Positions 25,912 through 33,963 of a stretch of 64,000 nucleotides of DNA are shown in pieces. A model generated the notes under the pieces. The model saw only the letters and a list, made by a program, of their open reading frames with translations. It had not been told where the DNA came from and did not search any database. The stretch lies in contig NZ_JABMCF010000032.1 in NCBI RefSeq assembly GCF_013359815.1, positions 165,063 through 229,062 of the forward strand. The letters run 5' to 3'. This DNA is from Curtobacterium flaccumfaciens. GTDB taxonomy: Bacteria > Actinomycetota > Actinomycetes > Actinomycetales > Microbacteriaceae. The position numbers and the translations under genes were made by a program. How positions within the stretch are numbered: the first letter of the stretch is position 1; the number at the start of each line of letters is the position of its first letter.

Positions 25912-26099
25912 GACGAGCTCCGGCGTCCGCGCAGCACGTCGAGCAGGCGGCGGAAGTCGACGTCACCCGTGACGATGCGGGCGACCAGTGCACCGGCCGC
26001 CATGCAGACGGCGACGACGACGAACGCCCAGAACCCGAGCGTCACGGCGACGATCGCGAGCAGGGCGCCGGTGCCCATCCCGACGACGGTGGCGTTCAC
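25908..26099 (-). CDS. Small DUF2273-like membrane protein
   Basis: 63 residues. Two adjacent membrane segments (MGTGALLAIVAVTLGFWAFV; VVAVCMAAGALVARI) and a short basic tail (RRLLDVLRGRRSSS). Size, topology and location between two Asp23 genes match DUF2273. It overlaps both neighbours by 4 nt. Likely a membrane partner for Asp23 proteins. Confidence 0.75.
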   Translation of the reverse strand: MNATVVGMGTGALLAIVAVTLGFWAFVVVAVCMAAGALVARIVTGDVDFRRLLDVLRGRRSSS

Positions 26100-26602
26100 C
26101 GGACTCGACCGTCCCGGGTGTCGAGCTCGTCCGCGACGCCGTTGAGCGCCGGGATGTTCACGTCGTTGATGGCGATGTTGACCTCGGTGACCTCGAGGCC
26201 GACGAGTTCGGTGACGGCGTTCGTGACGGCGGCGCGCACAGCGGAGGCGACCTCCATCATCGGCGTCGGGTAGTCGACGACGATGGTCAGGTCGACGGCG
26301 ACCTGCGTCTCGCCGACCTCGACGCGGACGCCCTGACCGAGCGCGCTCGAGCCGATGGCGTCGCGGATGGCGCCGAATGCCCGCGAGGCGTTGCCGCCGA
26401 GCGCGAAGACGCCGGGGACGTCTCGGGCGGCGATGCCCGCGACCTTCGCGACGACCGTGTCGTCGATGATGGTCCTGCCCTTGGCGGTGACCTGCGTCGT
26501 GGTGGTGCCGGCGGGCTGGGCGTTCCCGGTCCCGGTGCCGAGCGTGGCCCCGGTCGTGGTCCCGGTCGGGGTCCCGTCGACGCGGTTGGTCGTCGATGCC
26601 AT
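26096..26602 (-). CDS. Asp23/Gls24 family envelope stress response protein
   Basis: 168 residues. An N-terminal Thr/Gly-rich linker is followed by a canonical Asp23 domain: TIIDDTVVAKVAGIAARDVP, VRVEVGETQVAVDLTIVVDY and VTEVNIAINDVNIP. It is the first gene of the five-gene overlapping cluster. I start at the ATG 26600-26602 with GGAGG 6-7 nt upstream; an open frame to 26674 has no ribosome site. Family members coat the inner membrane face and respond to envelope or alkaline stress. Confidence 0.9.
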   Translation of the reverse strand: MASTTNRVDGTPTGTTTGATLGTGTGNAQPAGTTTTQVTAKGRTIIDDTVVAKVAGIAARDVPGVFALGGNASRAFGAIRDAIGSSALGQGVRVEVGETQVAVDLTIVVDYPTPMMEVASAVRAAVTNAVTELVGLEVTEVNIAINDVNIPALNGVADELDTRDGRVR

Positions 26603-26717
26603 TGCTGCCTCCGTGCGGTCGATTGCTGGCCTCCAGCGAACACCATCGTGCCGTACGCCGCACAGGCGGCGCACGTGCCGACCTCGTCGTCAGTCGGCAC
26701 CGGTAGGTTCTTGTTCC

Positions 26718-27554
26718 ATGCGCGTCGCGACCTGGAACGTGAACTCCGTCCGCACCCGAGTGGGTCGGATCGTCGACTGGCTGGTGCGTGAGGACGTCGA
26801 CGTCCTCGGCATGCAGGAGATCAAGTGCAAGCCGGAGCAGTTCCCGGTCGAGCAGTTCGAGGCTGCGGGGTACCACGTCGAGGCGCACGGCCTGAACCAG
26901 TGGAACGGCGTCGCGTTCGCCAGCCGGCTGCCGATGGAGGACGTCACCCGCGACTTTCCCGGCCAGCCCGGGTTCCTGAAGGGCCACGAGGGGCCGGACC
27001 TGCCGGTCGAGGCCCGCGCGATCGGCGTCACGGTCGACGGTGTGCGGCTCTGGAGCCTCTACGTCCCGAACGGCCGCGAGCTCGGCGACCCGCACTACAC
27101 GTACAAGCTCGACTGGCTCGCCCAGCTGGCCGACCGCACCTCGGAGTGGATCGAGGCGTCGCCGGAGACCCCGCTCGCGCTGATGGGCGACTGGAACGTC
27201 GCACCGCTCGACCAGGACGTCTGGGACATGCGGGTCTTCGAGGGGTCCACCCACGTCAGCGAACCCGAGCGGGCAGCGTTCCGCGAGTTCGAGGCACGGG
27301 GCCTGCAGGACGTCGTGCGCCCGATCGTGCCCGACGGCTACACCTACTGGGACTACAAGCAGCTGCGGTTCCCGCGCAACGAAGGCATGCGCATCGACTT
27401 CGTGCTCGGCTCGCAGGCCTTCGCGGACGTCGTCACCGACGCCTCGATCCACCGGAACGAGCGCAAGGGCGACGCCCCGAGTGACCACGTGCCCGTGGTG
27501 GTCGACCTCGACCTGGACACGTCGCTCGACGACGACCGCCCGATGATCTTCTGA
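26718..27554 (+). CDS. xth: Exodeoxyribonuclease III
   Basis: 278 residues. AP endonuclease/3'-5' exonuclease of base excision repair. Motifs: VATWNVNSVRTR, GMQEIKCK (metal-binding Glu), LALMGDWNVAPLD and APSDHVPVV (catalytic Asp/His), with FLKGHEGPDLPVEAR typical of XthA. TAGGTT (26704-26709) ends 8 nt before the ATG with no Shine-Dalgarno sequence. Divergent from the Asp23 cluster across 115 bp. Confidence 0.96.
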   Translation: MRVATWNVNSVRTRVGRIVDWLVREDVDVLGMQEIKCKPEQFPVEQFEAAGYHVEAHGLNQWNGVAFASRLPMEDVTRDFPGQPGFLKGHEGPDLPVEARAIGVTVDGVRLWSLYVPNGRELGDPHYTYKLDWLAQLADRTSEWIEASPETPLALMGDWNVAPLDQDVWDMRVFEGSTHVSEPERAAFREFEARGLQDVVRPIVPDGYTYWDYKQLRFPRNEGMRIDFVLGSQAFADVVTDASIHRNERKGDAPSDHVPVVVDLDLDTSLDDDRPMIF

Positions 27555-27557
27555 TCG

Positions 27558-27580
27558 GGGCCGGGTCACCGGCCCGGCCC
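27558..27580 (+). terminator. Short hairpin after xth
   Basis: GGGCCGGG and CCCGGCCC form an 8-bp stem with a 7-nt loop four bases after the stop, followed by CCCAGCC repeats. Plausible terminator; no U-tract. Confidence 0.5.
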
Positions 27581-27711
27581 AGCCCAGCCCGGCCAGCCCT
27601 GATCGGCAGCGCCCGTCCGGCTCTGTTACGCCCGGCGTCCGCCGTGATTGAGCCGTCCGTCACGCCGACGTAGGTTTCCTGCACCGAACCCCTTCGAGAG
27701 CAGGTGAAGCC

Positions 27712-27960
27712 ATGTCCCGCACGACGATCCTTCCCATCCAGCGCCTCATGGCGACCGCGGCCCCCGGTGCGTGGCGCGACGGCATCGTCGTCGAGACCCG
27801 CGCAGCCGACGCCGTGGTGCTGTTCCTCGACGGGAGCATCACGCAGCTGCGGGTGGCGGACGCCGACGGCGTCCTGTCGGTCGGCGAGCCGGTCGCCCAC
27901 CACCCGGTCGCGGAGATCCTCAGCGCCGGCGGTCGACAGACCACCGCACGCGTCGCGTAG
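27712..27960 (+). CDS. Small uncharacterised protein
   Basis: 82 residues. Preceded by GAGCAGGTGAAG, a fair ribosome site, 157 bp after xth. Contains IVVETRAADAVVLFLDGSIT and LRVADADGVLSVGEPVAHHP, suggesting a small all-beta domain, and ends QTTARVA. Codon use matches its neighbours. No family recognised, no signal peptide. Confidence 0.6.
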   Translation: MSRTTILPIQRLMATAAPGAWRDGIVVETRAADAVVLFLDGSITQLRVADADGVLSVGEPVAHHPVAEILSAGGRQTTARVA

Positions 27961-27993
27961 CGCGCACGCGTCGGGGCGCGCAGGCGGAGCGGG

Positions 27994-28401
27994 TCAGGCC
28001 GCCATCGAGTCGAGCATCGACTGGCACTTCGACACCATCTCGTCGCAGGCCATGGCGCAGTAGCGGCACGACTCGTCCATGTCCTGGTGCTGGCGGCACT
28101 CGGCGGCACACGCGGTGCCCATCGCGACGACGGCCATGAGCATCGCCTGCATCACGGTGGCGTCCATCCCCATCGGACGCATCATCATCCGCATGCCGGT
28201 GTCGGCGAGCATCGCGGTGTTCGAGCACATCGCGGCGCAGGTGGCCATCTCGCCGCCCATCCGCATGTCGGCCGCGGAGCACATCGTCGCCGCCATCGAC
28301 GCGGCGTTCATCGCCATCATCGTGTCCTGCATCATGTCCATGTCCATCTCCATGGGCATGTCCGTCATCGACATGTTCTGCATCATCGCCATCGTGTCCA
28401 T
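27994..28401 (-). CDS. Met/Cys-rich four-helix copper-binding protein
   Basis: 135 residues, of which about 37 are Met and 9 are Cys. The N-terminus is a Met ribbon (MDTMAMMQNMSMTDMPMEMD), followed by a Cys pattern (MATCAAMCSN, TACAAECRQH, ESCRYCAMACDEM) typical of the DUF326/Csp four-helix-bundle copper proteins that store or buffer Cu(I). I start at M9 of the open frame because GAGGAG lies 7 nt upstream of it; the first in-frame ATG at 28425 has none. No signal peptide, so cytosolic storage is inferred. No copper exporter or regulator is adjacent. Confidence 0.8.
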   Translation of the reverse strand: MDTMAMMQNMSMTDMPMEMDMDMMQDTMMAMNAASMAATMCSAADMRMGGEMATCAAMCSNTAMLADTGMRMMMRPMGMDATVMQAMLMAVVAMGTACAAECRQHQDMDESCRYCAMACDEMVSKCQSMLDSMAA

Positions 28402-28481
28402 CGCCGGTCTCCTCGTCGTGGTCATCGGTCACGGGGCGGTCCGCCCCGCGTGCCCGCCAGGGTACGCGCGTGCCGTCCGCG

Positions 28482-28540
28482 CTTCGTGAGCAGATCCGGT
28501 CGGGTCGGCGGACGCGACCCGACCAGATCTGCTCACCATC
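28482..28540. repeat. Dispersed hairpin element family 1, copy D
   Basis: Arms CGTGAGCAGA-TCC-GGTCGGGTC and GACCCGACC-AGA-TCTGCTCA pair over 20 bp with one C/A mismatch inside the variable triplet. The outer right end is eroded (CACC instead of CACG). It lies 80 bp upstream of the copper protein start and 227 bp downstream of the AEC transporter stop. The rest of the 365-bp gap (28402-28766) holds a family-2 palindrome and no gene. Confidence 0.85.
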
Positions 28541-28561
28541 CGCGGTGGTCGCCACCACGGC

Positions 28562-28605
28562 CGGACGGGAGGCCCGGTGCGGCCCCGCCACGGGCCTCCC
28601 GTCCG
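28562..28605. repeat. Family-2 palindrome
   Basis: CGGACGGGAGGCCCG and its exact complement form a perfect 15-bp stem around a 14-nt loop, 22 bp from hairpin copy D. Position suggests termination of the minus-strand AEC transporter transcript. Confidence 0.85.
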
Positions 28606-28766
28606 CCCGGACGCGCGTCCGGGGCGCGTAAGACGCCGGCGTGTCCGCACGACGCCCGCAAGTGCGCGAGACGCCGCCGAATACGGCGGCGCCTCGGCGA
28701 CATCGAGGCGTCTCGACAACACGACGGTGTCTTCGGGAAGGCCACACGCCGGCGTCCCGACGATCG

Positions 28767-29699
28767 CTACGGGTGCAGCAGGGCGGCGATCGCGACGAGC
28801 ACGGGCACCGAGCCGAGCGTCGAGATGAGCACGACGTCGCGCGCCACCGGCACCGCGGCCCCGTACCGCTGCGCGTAGTTGAAGACGTTCTGCGCCGCCG
28901 GCAGGGCACCGAGGGTGGTGAGCACGAAGACGTCCTGGTCGCCGAGCCCGAACACGAACCGGGCGAACACGAACGCCACCGCCGGCATCACCACGAGCTT
29001 GATCGACGACGCCACGATGACGTCGGTGCGGATGGCCGGGTCCCGCAGCGGGGTCGCACCGTGCAGGCTCATCCCGAACGACAGCAGGACGACGGGCACC
29101 GCGGCCGCGCCGACGAGCGAGAACGGCTCGAGCACCGGGTCGGGCAGCGTGATCCCCGTCGCCGAGCACACGAGCCCGACGAGCGAGGCGATGATGATCG
29201 GGTTCCGGAACGGCCCCGCGATCCGCCTCCCCCATCCGCCGCCACCCGCGGTCGCAGCGTCGAGGATCGTCAGCGCGATCGGGGCCATCACGACGAGCTG
29301 CAGCAGGATCACCGGGACGACCGCGGTCGCCTGGCCGAGCACGTACACGGCCACCGGCAACCCGATGTTGTTCGCGTTCACGTAGCTCGACGCCAGGGCG
29401 CCGACGGTGGTCGTGGTGACGGGGCGGCGCAGCACGAAGCGGAACACGGCGGCGGCACCGAGGGCAACCACGGCGGCGCTCAGCAGCGAGACCCAGAGCA
29501 TCGAGGACAGCAGCGACGCGATGTCGGCGGTCGCGATGGTGTGGAACAGCAGGCACGGCATCAGCACGAAGAACGCGAGCCGACTCATCACGAACTGCGC
29601 GTGCGGGCCCAGCAGGCCGATGCGTCCGACGACGTACCCACCGGCGATGATCGCGCCGATGATCGCGAAGCCGGTCAACACGCCACCCATCACCTCCAT
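28767..29699 (-). CDS. AEC (auxin efflux carrier) family transporter
   Basis: 310 residues, about ten membrane helices in two repeats. AEC features: SYVNANNIGLPVAVYVLG (N-x-x-x-G-x-P in helix 4) and TTLGALPAAQNVFNYAQRYG in the second half. Family members export small carboxylates or other metabolites. Start at ATG 29697-29699; ATG 29690 is possible. Divergent from the nitroreductase gene across 75 bp. Confidence 0.88.
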   Translation of the reverse strand: MEVMGGVLTGFAIIGAIIAGGYVVGRIGLLGPHAQFVMSRLAFFVLMPCLLFHTIATADIASLLSSMLWVSLLSAAVVALGAAAVFRFVLRRPVTTTTVGALASSYVNANNIGLPVAVYVLGQATAVVPVILLQLVVMAPIALTILDAATAGGGGWGRRIAGPFRNPIIIASLVGLVCSATGITLPDPVLEPFSLVGAAAVPVVLLSFGMSLHGATPLRDPAIRTDVIVASSIKLVVMPAVAFVFARFVFGLGDQDVFVLTTLGALPAAQNVFNYAQRYGAAVPVARDVVLISTLGSVPVLVAIAALLHP

Positions 29700-29774
29700 C
29701 CTGGCACCTGCCGGCGGTGATGTGACGTCACTCAGGTCGGAAATGCGGACGCATCGAATACCGTTGAGCGCACC

Positions 29775-30371
29775 ATGACCTCGACGAACGCCGACACCCT
29801 CACCCGGTCCACCGACTCCAGCCAGCCGCTCGTGCCGCTGCTCGAGGAGCGCTGGAGCCCCCGCTCCTACGACGAGACCGCGACGATCTCGGACGACCAG
29901 CTCGACGCCGTCCTCGAGGCCGCTCGCTGGGCACCCTCGGCCATGAACTTCCAGCCCCGCCGCTTCATCGCCGGCCGCCGCGGCACCGAGACGTTCCGGA
30001 AGATCAACGAGAACCTGCTCGGCTTCAACGCCGCCTGGGCCTTCCGCGCCAGCGCCCTCGTCGTCGGCGTGCTCGAGACCGTGACCGCTGACGGCGAGGA
30101 GCGCCCCTTCGCGCAGTACGACCTCGGCCAGTCGCTCGCCGCGCTGACCGTGCAGGCGCACGCCGAGGGCCTGCACGTGCACCAGATGGCGGGCATCGAC
30201 GCCGCCGGGCTCCGTGCCGCGTTCGACCTGCCCGAGCGCTTCCTGCCGTACACGGTCACGGCCGTCGGCACCGTCGCGCACCCGTCGCAGCTCGACGACA
30301 AGGCCGCCGAGCGCGAGGTCGCCCCGCGCACCCGCATCCCCCTCGACGAGGTCGTCCTCGTCAAGGAGTGA
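29775..30371 (+). CDS. Nitroreductase family protein
   Basis: 198 residues. FMN-binding nitroreductase fold: ERWSPRSYDETATISDDQLD (phosphate-binding R-S-x-R-like segment), ARWAPSAMNFQPRRFI and DLGQSLAALTVQAHAEGLHV. Reduces nitro compounds, quinones or similar with NAD(P)H. A TACCGT box is at 29759-29764, 10 nt before the ATG. Followed by a hairpin terminator. Confidence 0.9.
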   Translation: MTSTNADTLTRSTDSSQPLVPLLEERWSPRSYDETATISDDQLDAVLEAARWAPSAMNFQPRRFIAGRRGTETFRKINENLLGFNAAWAFRASALVVGVLETVTADGEERPFAQYDLGQSLAALTVQAHAEGLHVHQMAGIDAAGLRAAFDLPERFLPYTVTAVGTVAHPSQLDDKAAEREVAPRTRIPLDEVVLVKE

Positions 30372-30402
30372 GCACCGGCGGCACCGCCGCCCGCGATCGC
30401 CA

Positions 30403-30436
30403 CGACGGCCGCGTCCCTGCGGGGGCGCGGCCGTCG
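30403..30436 (+). terminator. Hairpin after the nitroreductase gene
   Basis: CGACGGCCGCGTCCC pairs with GGGGCGCGGCCGTCG (15 bp with one G-T wobble) around a 4-nt loop. It ends 3 bp before the TACCAT box of the thioesterase promoter, so the -35 region of that promoter would lie inside the hairpin. Confidence 0.7.
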
Positions 30437-30453
30437 GCGTACCATGACGTGAC

Positions 30454-30888
30454 ATGGATCAGCACCAGGACGACGCCCCGCCGGAGATGAACTTCTACAC
30501 CCGGAAGTGGGTGCGACCGGAGGACCTCAACGCCAACGGCACCCTGTTCGGCGGCAGCCTGCTCCGCTGGATCGACGAGGAAGCCGCGGTCTACGCCATC
30601 ATCCAGCTCGGCAACGGCAAGGTCGTCACGAAGTACATGTCGGAGATCAACTTCCTGTCCTCGGCGAAGGAGGGCGACATCGTCGAGATCGGCCTCGTCG
30701 CCACCCGGTTCGGCCGGACGTCGCTGACCATGCGGGCCGAGGCGCGCAACCTCTTCACGCACCGCAGCATCCTGACGATCGACGAGGTCGTGTTCGTGAA
30801 CCTCGACGAGGACGGCAACCCCGCCCCGCACGGCTACACGGACATCACCTACGCCCGCGACCGGGTCCCCGCCACGCACCGCGCGTGA
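30454..30888 (+). CDS. Acyl-CoA thioesterase (hotdog fold)
   Basis: 144 residues. YciA/BFIT-type hotdog domain with NANGTLFGGSLLRWIDEEAA (catalytic Asp) and VTKYMSEINFLSSAKEGDIV. Hydrolyses acyl-CoA to free acid and CoA. TACCAT (30440-30445) ends 8 nt before the ATG, with no ribosome site: probably leaderless. It is 82 bp upstream of the HAD gene on the same strand. Confidence 0.9.
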   Translation: MDQHQDDAPPEMNFYTRKWVRPEDLNANGTLFGGSLLRWIDEEAAVYAIIQLGNGKVVTKYMSEINFLSSAKEGDIVEIGLVATRFGRTSLTMRAEARNLFTHRSILTIDEVVFVNLDEDGNPAPHGYTDITYARDRVPATHRA

Positions 30889-30970
30889 CCCCGCAGACAT
30901 CGCGCAGCACCGGGGCACCCCGTTGGTCGCACCCTGCGCGTGGTCGGCGGGCTCTGGCAGGATCGGGGGC

Positions 30971-31729
30971 ATGACCACGCCCCGCCTCGTCGCCTTCGAC
31001 CTGGACGACACGCTCGCCCCGTCGAAGTCCTCCCTCGACCCCCGCATGCTCGAGACCTTCGCGTCCCTGCTCGAGGTCGTGCCGGTCGCGGTCATCTCCG
31101 GCGGCAACTTCACCCAGTTCGAGCAGCAGCTCGTCACCCCGCTCCGGCAGCGCGACGGCCTGACGCTCGACGCCCTGCACCTCCTGCCCACCTGCGGCAC
31201 CCGGTACTACCGCTGGGAGGGCCAGGACTGGGCGCTGCAGTACGCCGAGGACCTCACCGACGAGCAGAAGGACCGTGCCCTCGCCGCGGTCGAGGCCCGT
31301 GCGAAGGAAGCCGGGTACTGGGAGTCCGAGACCTGGGGGGCCATCCTCGAGGACCGCGGGTCGCAGATCACGTTCTCCGCCCTCGGCCAGTCCGCCCCGG
31401 TGGACGTCAAGAAGCAGTGGGACCCGACCGGCGAGAAGAAGGACCACCTGCGCCGCCTGGTGCAGCAGGACCTGCCCGACCTCGAGGTCCGCTCGGGCGG
31501 CTCCACCAGCATCGACATCACCCGCAAGGGCATCGACAAGGCCTACGGCATGCAGCGTCTGGCCGAGATCACCGGCATCGCGCTCGACGACATGCTCTTC
31601 GTGGGCGACCGGCTCGACCCCGAGGGCAACGACTACCCGGTGAAGGCACTCGGGGTCCCCTGCCACGCGGTGCAGGGCTGGGAGGACACGGACGCGTTCC
31701 TGACGGAGCTCATCCCCACCCTGCGCTGA
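30971..31729 (+). CDS. HAD-IIB family hydrolase, phosphomannomutase-like
   Basis: 252 residues. HAD motifs VAFDLDDTLAPSK, VISGGN, an IIB-type cap, GSTSIDITRKGIDKAYG (Lys) and MLFVGDRLDPEGNDYP. The combination resembles eukaryotic-type phosphomannomutase and sucrose/trehalose-phosphate phosphatase relatives. Phosphatase or mutase activity on a sugar phosphate is inferred. Followed by a family-2 palindrome. Confidence 0.85.
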   Translation: MTTPRLVAFDLDDTLAPSKSSLDPRMLETFASLLEVVPVAVISGGNFTQFEQQLVTPLRQRDGLTLDALHLLPTCGTRYYRWEGQDWALQYAEDLTDEQKDRALAAVEARAKEAGYWESETWGAILEDRGSQITFSALGQSAPVDVKKQWDPTGEKKDHLRRLVQQDLPDLEVRSGGSTSIDITRKGIDKAYGMQRLAEITGIALDDMLFVGDRLDPEGNDYPVKALGVPCHAVQGWEDTDAFLTELIPTLR

Positions 31730-31737
31730 CGGCGCGG

Positions 31738-31781
31738 CGGACGGGAGGCCCGTGGCGGGCCCGCACCGCGCCTCCTGTCCG
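31738..31781. repeat. Family-2 palindrome
   Basis: CGGACGGGAGGC against GCCTCCTGTCCG (one mismatch) around a GC-rich loop, between the convergent HAD and trpF genes. Likely bidirectional terminator. Confidence 0.8.
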
Positions 31782-31829
31782 TCCGCGGTCGCGTCCAGAG
31801 CCGCGAACGCGACCGACGCGGCCGGGCGC

Positions 31830-32450
31830 TCAGCCCAGGCTGCGGACGGCCTCGACGAAGGCGCGGATCTTGGCGGGGTCCTTGACGCCGCGCTCGGACT
31901 CGACACCGCTCGACACGTCGACGCCGTCGGGGTCGAGCGCCTCGACCGCGGCGACCACGTTGGCCGGGGTCAGCCCGCCGGCGAGGATCCAGGCCTCGTC
32001 CACGCCCTCGATCGTGGCCGGGTCGACGAGCCGACCGCTGCCGGGCACGGCGGCGTCGAGCAGCAGCAGGTCGTGGTCGAACGCGGCGCGCTGTTCGGGC
32101 GTCTCGCGCAGGTAGTCCTCGGCCGCGATGGCCCGGATGGTGAAGAAGCCGGCGTCGCGCGCGCGGGCGAAGTCGGACGCCGACTCGCCACCGTGCAGCT
32201 GCAGCGTCGTGAGCCCGACCTCGGAGGCGATGCCGACGATCTCGTCGATCTTCTGGTCGCGGAAGACCCCGACGGCGTCGATGCCGTCCGGCACCCGCTC
32301 GACGAGTTCCTTCGCCAGGTCGGCGGTGACGGTCCGGGGGCTGCCCGCCGCGAAGACGAACCCGACGGCGTCGGCACCCGCGTCGACGGCGGCGTCCACG
32401 GTGTCGGGCGTCGACAGGCCACAGATCTTGATCCAGCGCTGGTCGGTCAT
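31830..32450 (-). CDS. trpF: Phosphoribosylanthranilate isomerase
   Basis: 206 residues. Converts PRA to CdRP in tryptophan synthesis. TIM-barrel signatures: IKICGLSTPDTVDAAVDAGA, LQLHGGES, WILAGGLTPANV (phosphate loop) and DGVDVSSGVESERGVKDPAK. The start is the ATG 32448-32450 with AGGA about 9 nt upstream. It is an orphan: no other trp gene is in the window, and its neighbours are a HAD phosphatase and a kinase. Confidence 0.93.
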   Translation of the reverse strand: MTDQRWIKICGLSTPDTVDAAVDAGADAVGFVFAAGSPRTVTADLAKELVERVPDGIDAVGVFRDQKIDEIVGIASEVGLTTLQLHGGESASDFARARDAGFFTIRAIAAEDYLRETPEQRAAFDHDLLLLDAAVPGSGRLVDPATIEGVDEAWILAGGLTPANVVAAVEALDPDGVDVSSGVESERGVKDPAKIRAFVEAVRSLG

Positions 32451-32468
32451 GCTGTCCATCCTGCCAGG

Positions 32469-32489
32469 GTGCTCCGGTGCCCGGAGCAC
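32469..32489 (-). terminator. Hairpin after the Ser/Thr kinase gene
   Basis: GTGCTCCGG and CCGGAGCAC form a perfect 9-bp stem with a 3-nt loop, in the 55-bp gap between the kinase stop and the trpF start. Confidence 0.65.
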
Positions 32490-32505
32490 GGAGCCGCCGG
32501 AGGGG

Positions 32506-33558
32506 TCAGTGCAGGGCGCCCGCGACGTAGGCGGCCACGCACGCCGCGGTGACGCCGAAGGCCGCGAAGGACCCGACCAGGACGTTCCGCCGACGCCAGC
32601 GACGCACCGCCGAGAACGTGCCGCGCCTGGCGTGCCGGTGTGCCGCACGGTGCATGCGGTGGTCGCGCTGGTGCTTCACGCGTTCCGGACCGAGCGGCAC
32701 CGGGCCGGTGATCTGGGTGGAGCCGCCGCGCAGCGCGTTGGCGATGGCGACCGCAGTGGGCCGGCGTTCCGGGTCGCGGGCCGTCATCCGGCTGAGCAGC
32801 TCGCGCCACTCGTCGGCGACGTCGTCCGGGACCTCGGGGTCGCGGCGGAGCCGGGCGAGTGCGGCCTCGATGAGGGTGCCCGAGTACTCCTGCTTGCCGG
32901 TCAGCGCCTCGAGCAGGACGAGCCCGAGCGAGTACACGTCGGTGGCGAAGCTGATCGGTTCGCCGGCGACCTGCTCGGGGCTGAGGTAGGCGGCGGTGCC
33001 GATGACGGTGCCGTCGTTCGTCAGGCGGGAACCGTCGACGAAGTGGGCGACGCCGAAGTCGGTGAGCTTGACCGTGCGGGCGAACCCGGACGAGCCCTCG
33101 TCGCTGATCAGGATGTTGGCGGGCTTGACGTCGCGGTGCACGATGCCGCGGGAGTGCACGTAGGCCAGGGCGTCGGCGAGCTGCGCACCGAGGTCGGCCA
33201 CCTCGTAGTTGTGCAGGGCGCCCTCGGACAGGCGGCGGAGCAGCGTCGTGTCGGCGATCAGCTCCATCACGATGAACCGGTGCGGGCCGTCCTCGAACTC
33301 GTGGGTGCCGGCGTCGTACAGCGGGATGAGGCCCGGGTGGGAGAGCATGCTGAGCAGCCGGATCTCGCGCTCCTGGCGGACACGGTCGGCGGTGGTCATC
33401 TTGTCCGGGGTCGCGAAGAGCTTCACGGCCACGGCCCGGTACGTGTGCTCGTCACGGGCTTCGTAGACGGATCCCATGCCGCCGGTGCCGATGAGCTTCA
33501 CGAGCCGGTACCGCGCAGAGAGGACGGTGTCCGCCCGCGCGCTGTCCAGCAGGGTCAT
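32506..33558 (-). CDS. Eukaryotic-type Ser/Thr protein kinase, membrane-tethered
   Basis: 350 residues. Complete kinase domain: glycine loop GTGGMGSVYEA, VAVKL lysine, HRDVKPANILIS catalytic loop, LTDFGVAHF (DFG), GTAAYLSPEQ activation segment. A basic linker rich in H/R follows (RVKHQRDHRMHRAAHRHARR), then one C-terminal membrane helix (VLVGSFAAFGVTAACVAAYV) with almost nothing outside, so no sensor domain such as PASTA. It probably phosphorylates cytoplasmic or membrane proteins. Start at ATG 33556-33558. Confidence 0.93.
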   Translation of the reverse strand: MTLLDSARADTVLSARYRLVKLIGTGGMGSVYEARDEHTYRAVAVKLFATPDKMTTADRVRQEREIRLLSMLSHPGLIPLYDAGTHEFEDGPHRFIVMELIADTTLLRRLSEGALHNYEVADLGAQLADALAYVHSRGIVHRDVKPANILISDEGSSGFARTVKLTDFGVAHFVDGSRLTNDGTVIGTAAYLSPEQVAGEPISFATDVYSLGLVLLEALTGKQEYSGTLIEAALARLRRDPEVPDDVADEWRELLSRMTARDPERRPTAVAIANALRGGSTQITGPVPLGPERVKHQRDHRMHRAAHRHARRGTFSAVRRWRRRNVLVGSFAAFGVTAACVAAYVAGALH

Positions 33559-33756
33559 GGTGTCCGTCGTCCCGTCCGGAGCCCGTGGTTCCGCGGCCGC
33601 TGCCGGCGTGTGGGCTCATGGGAAACGGTACGCGTCCGACTCTCGATCCGCATGGCCGTTACGACATCGTGATCGCCGTACTTCCCTGAGTTCCCGGGGA
33701 TCGACGGGGTACAGTCCGACCTCCACCAGGACGAGGAATCGCGCAAGGAGGACAGC

Positions 33757-33960
33757 ATGGCGTTGTCGAAGGGTGACGAGGTGCACTGGAACACCTCGCA
33801 GGGCAGGACGACCGGCACGCTCGTGCGCAAGCGGACGAGCGACTTCGAGTTCGACGGGCAGCACTTCACGCCGACCGACGACGACCCGTACTGGATCGTC
33901 GAGTCGGAGAAGAGCGGCAAGCAGGCCGCCCACAAGGAGTCGGCGCTGACGAAGGCCTGA
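33757..33960 (+). CDS. DUF2945 small protein
   Basis: 67 residues. KGDEVHWNTSQGRTTGTLVR and DPYWIVESEKSGKQAAHK match the DUF2945 (TUDOR-like) domain found in short stress-associated proteins. AAGGAGG lies about 8 nt before the ATG. Its stop is only 3 bp from the stop of the convergent DedA gene, with no terminator between. Confidence 0.85.
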   Translation: MALSKGDEVHWNTSQGRTTGTLVRKRTSDFEFDGQHFTPTDDDPYWIVESEKSGKQAAHKESALTKA

Positions 33961-33963
33961 GGC

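Noticed and set aside
28431..28766. Possible insertion-sequence end or small gene in the 365-bp gap
   Set aside because: No transposase, no target-site duplication and no ribosome site; the two palindromes account for the structure seen.
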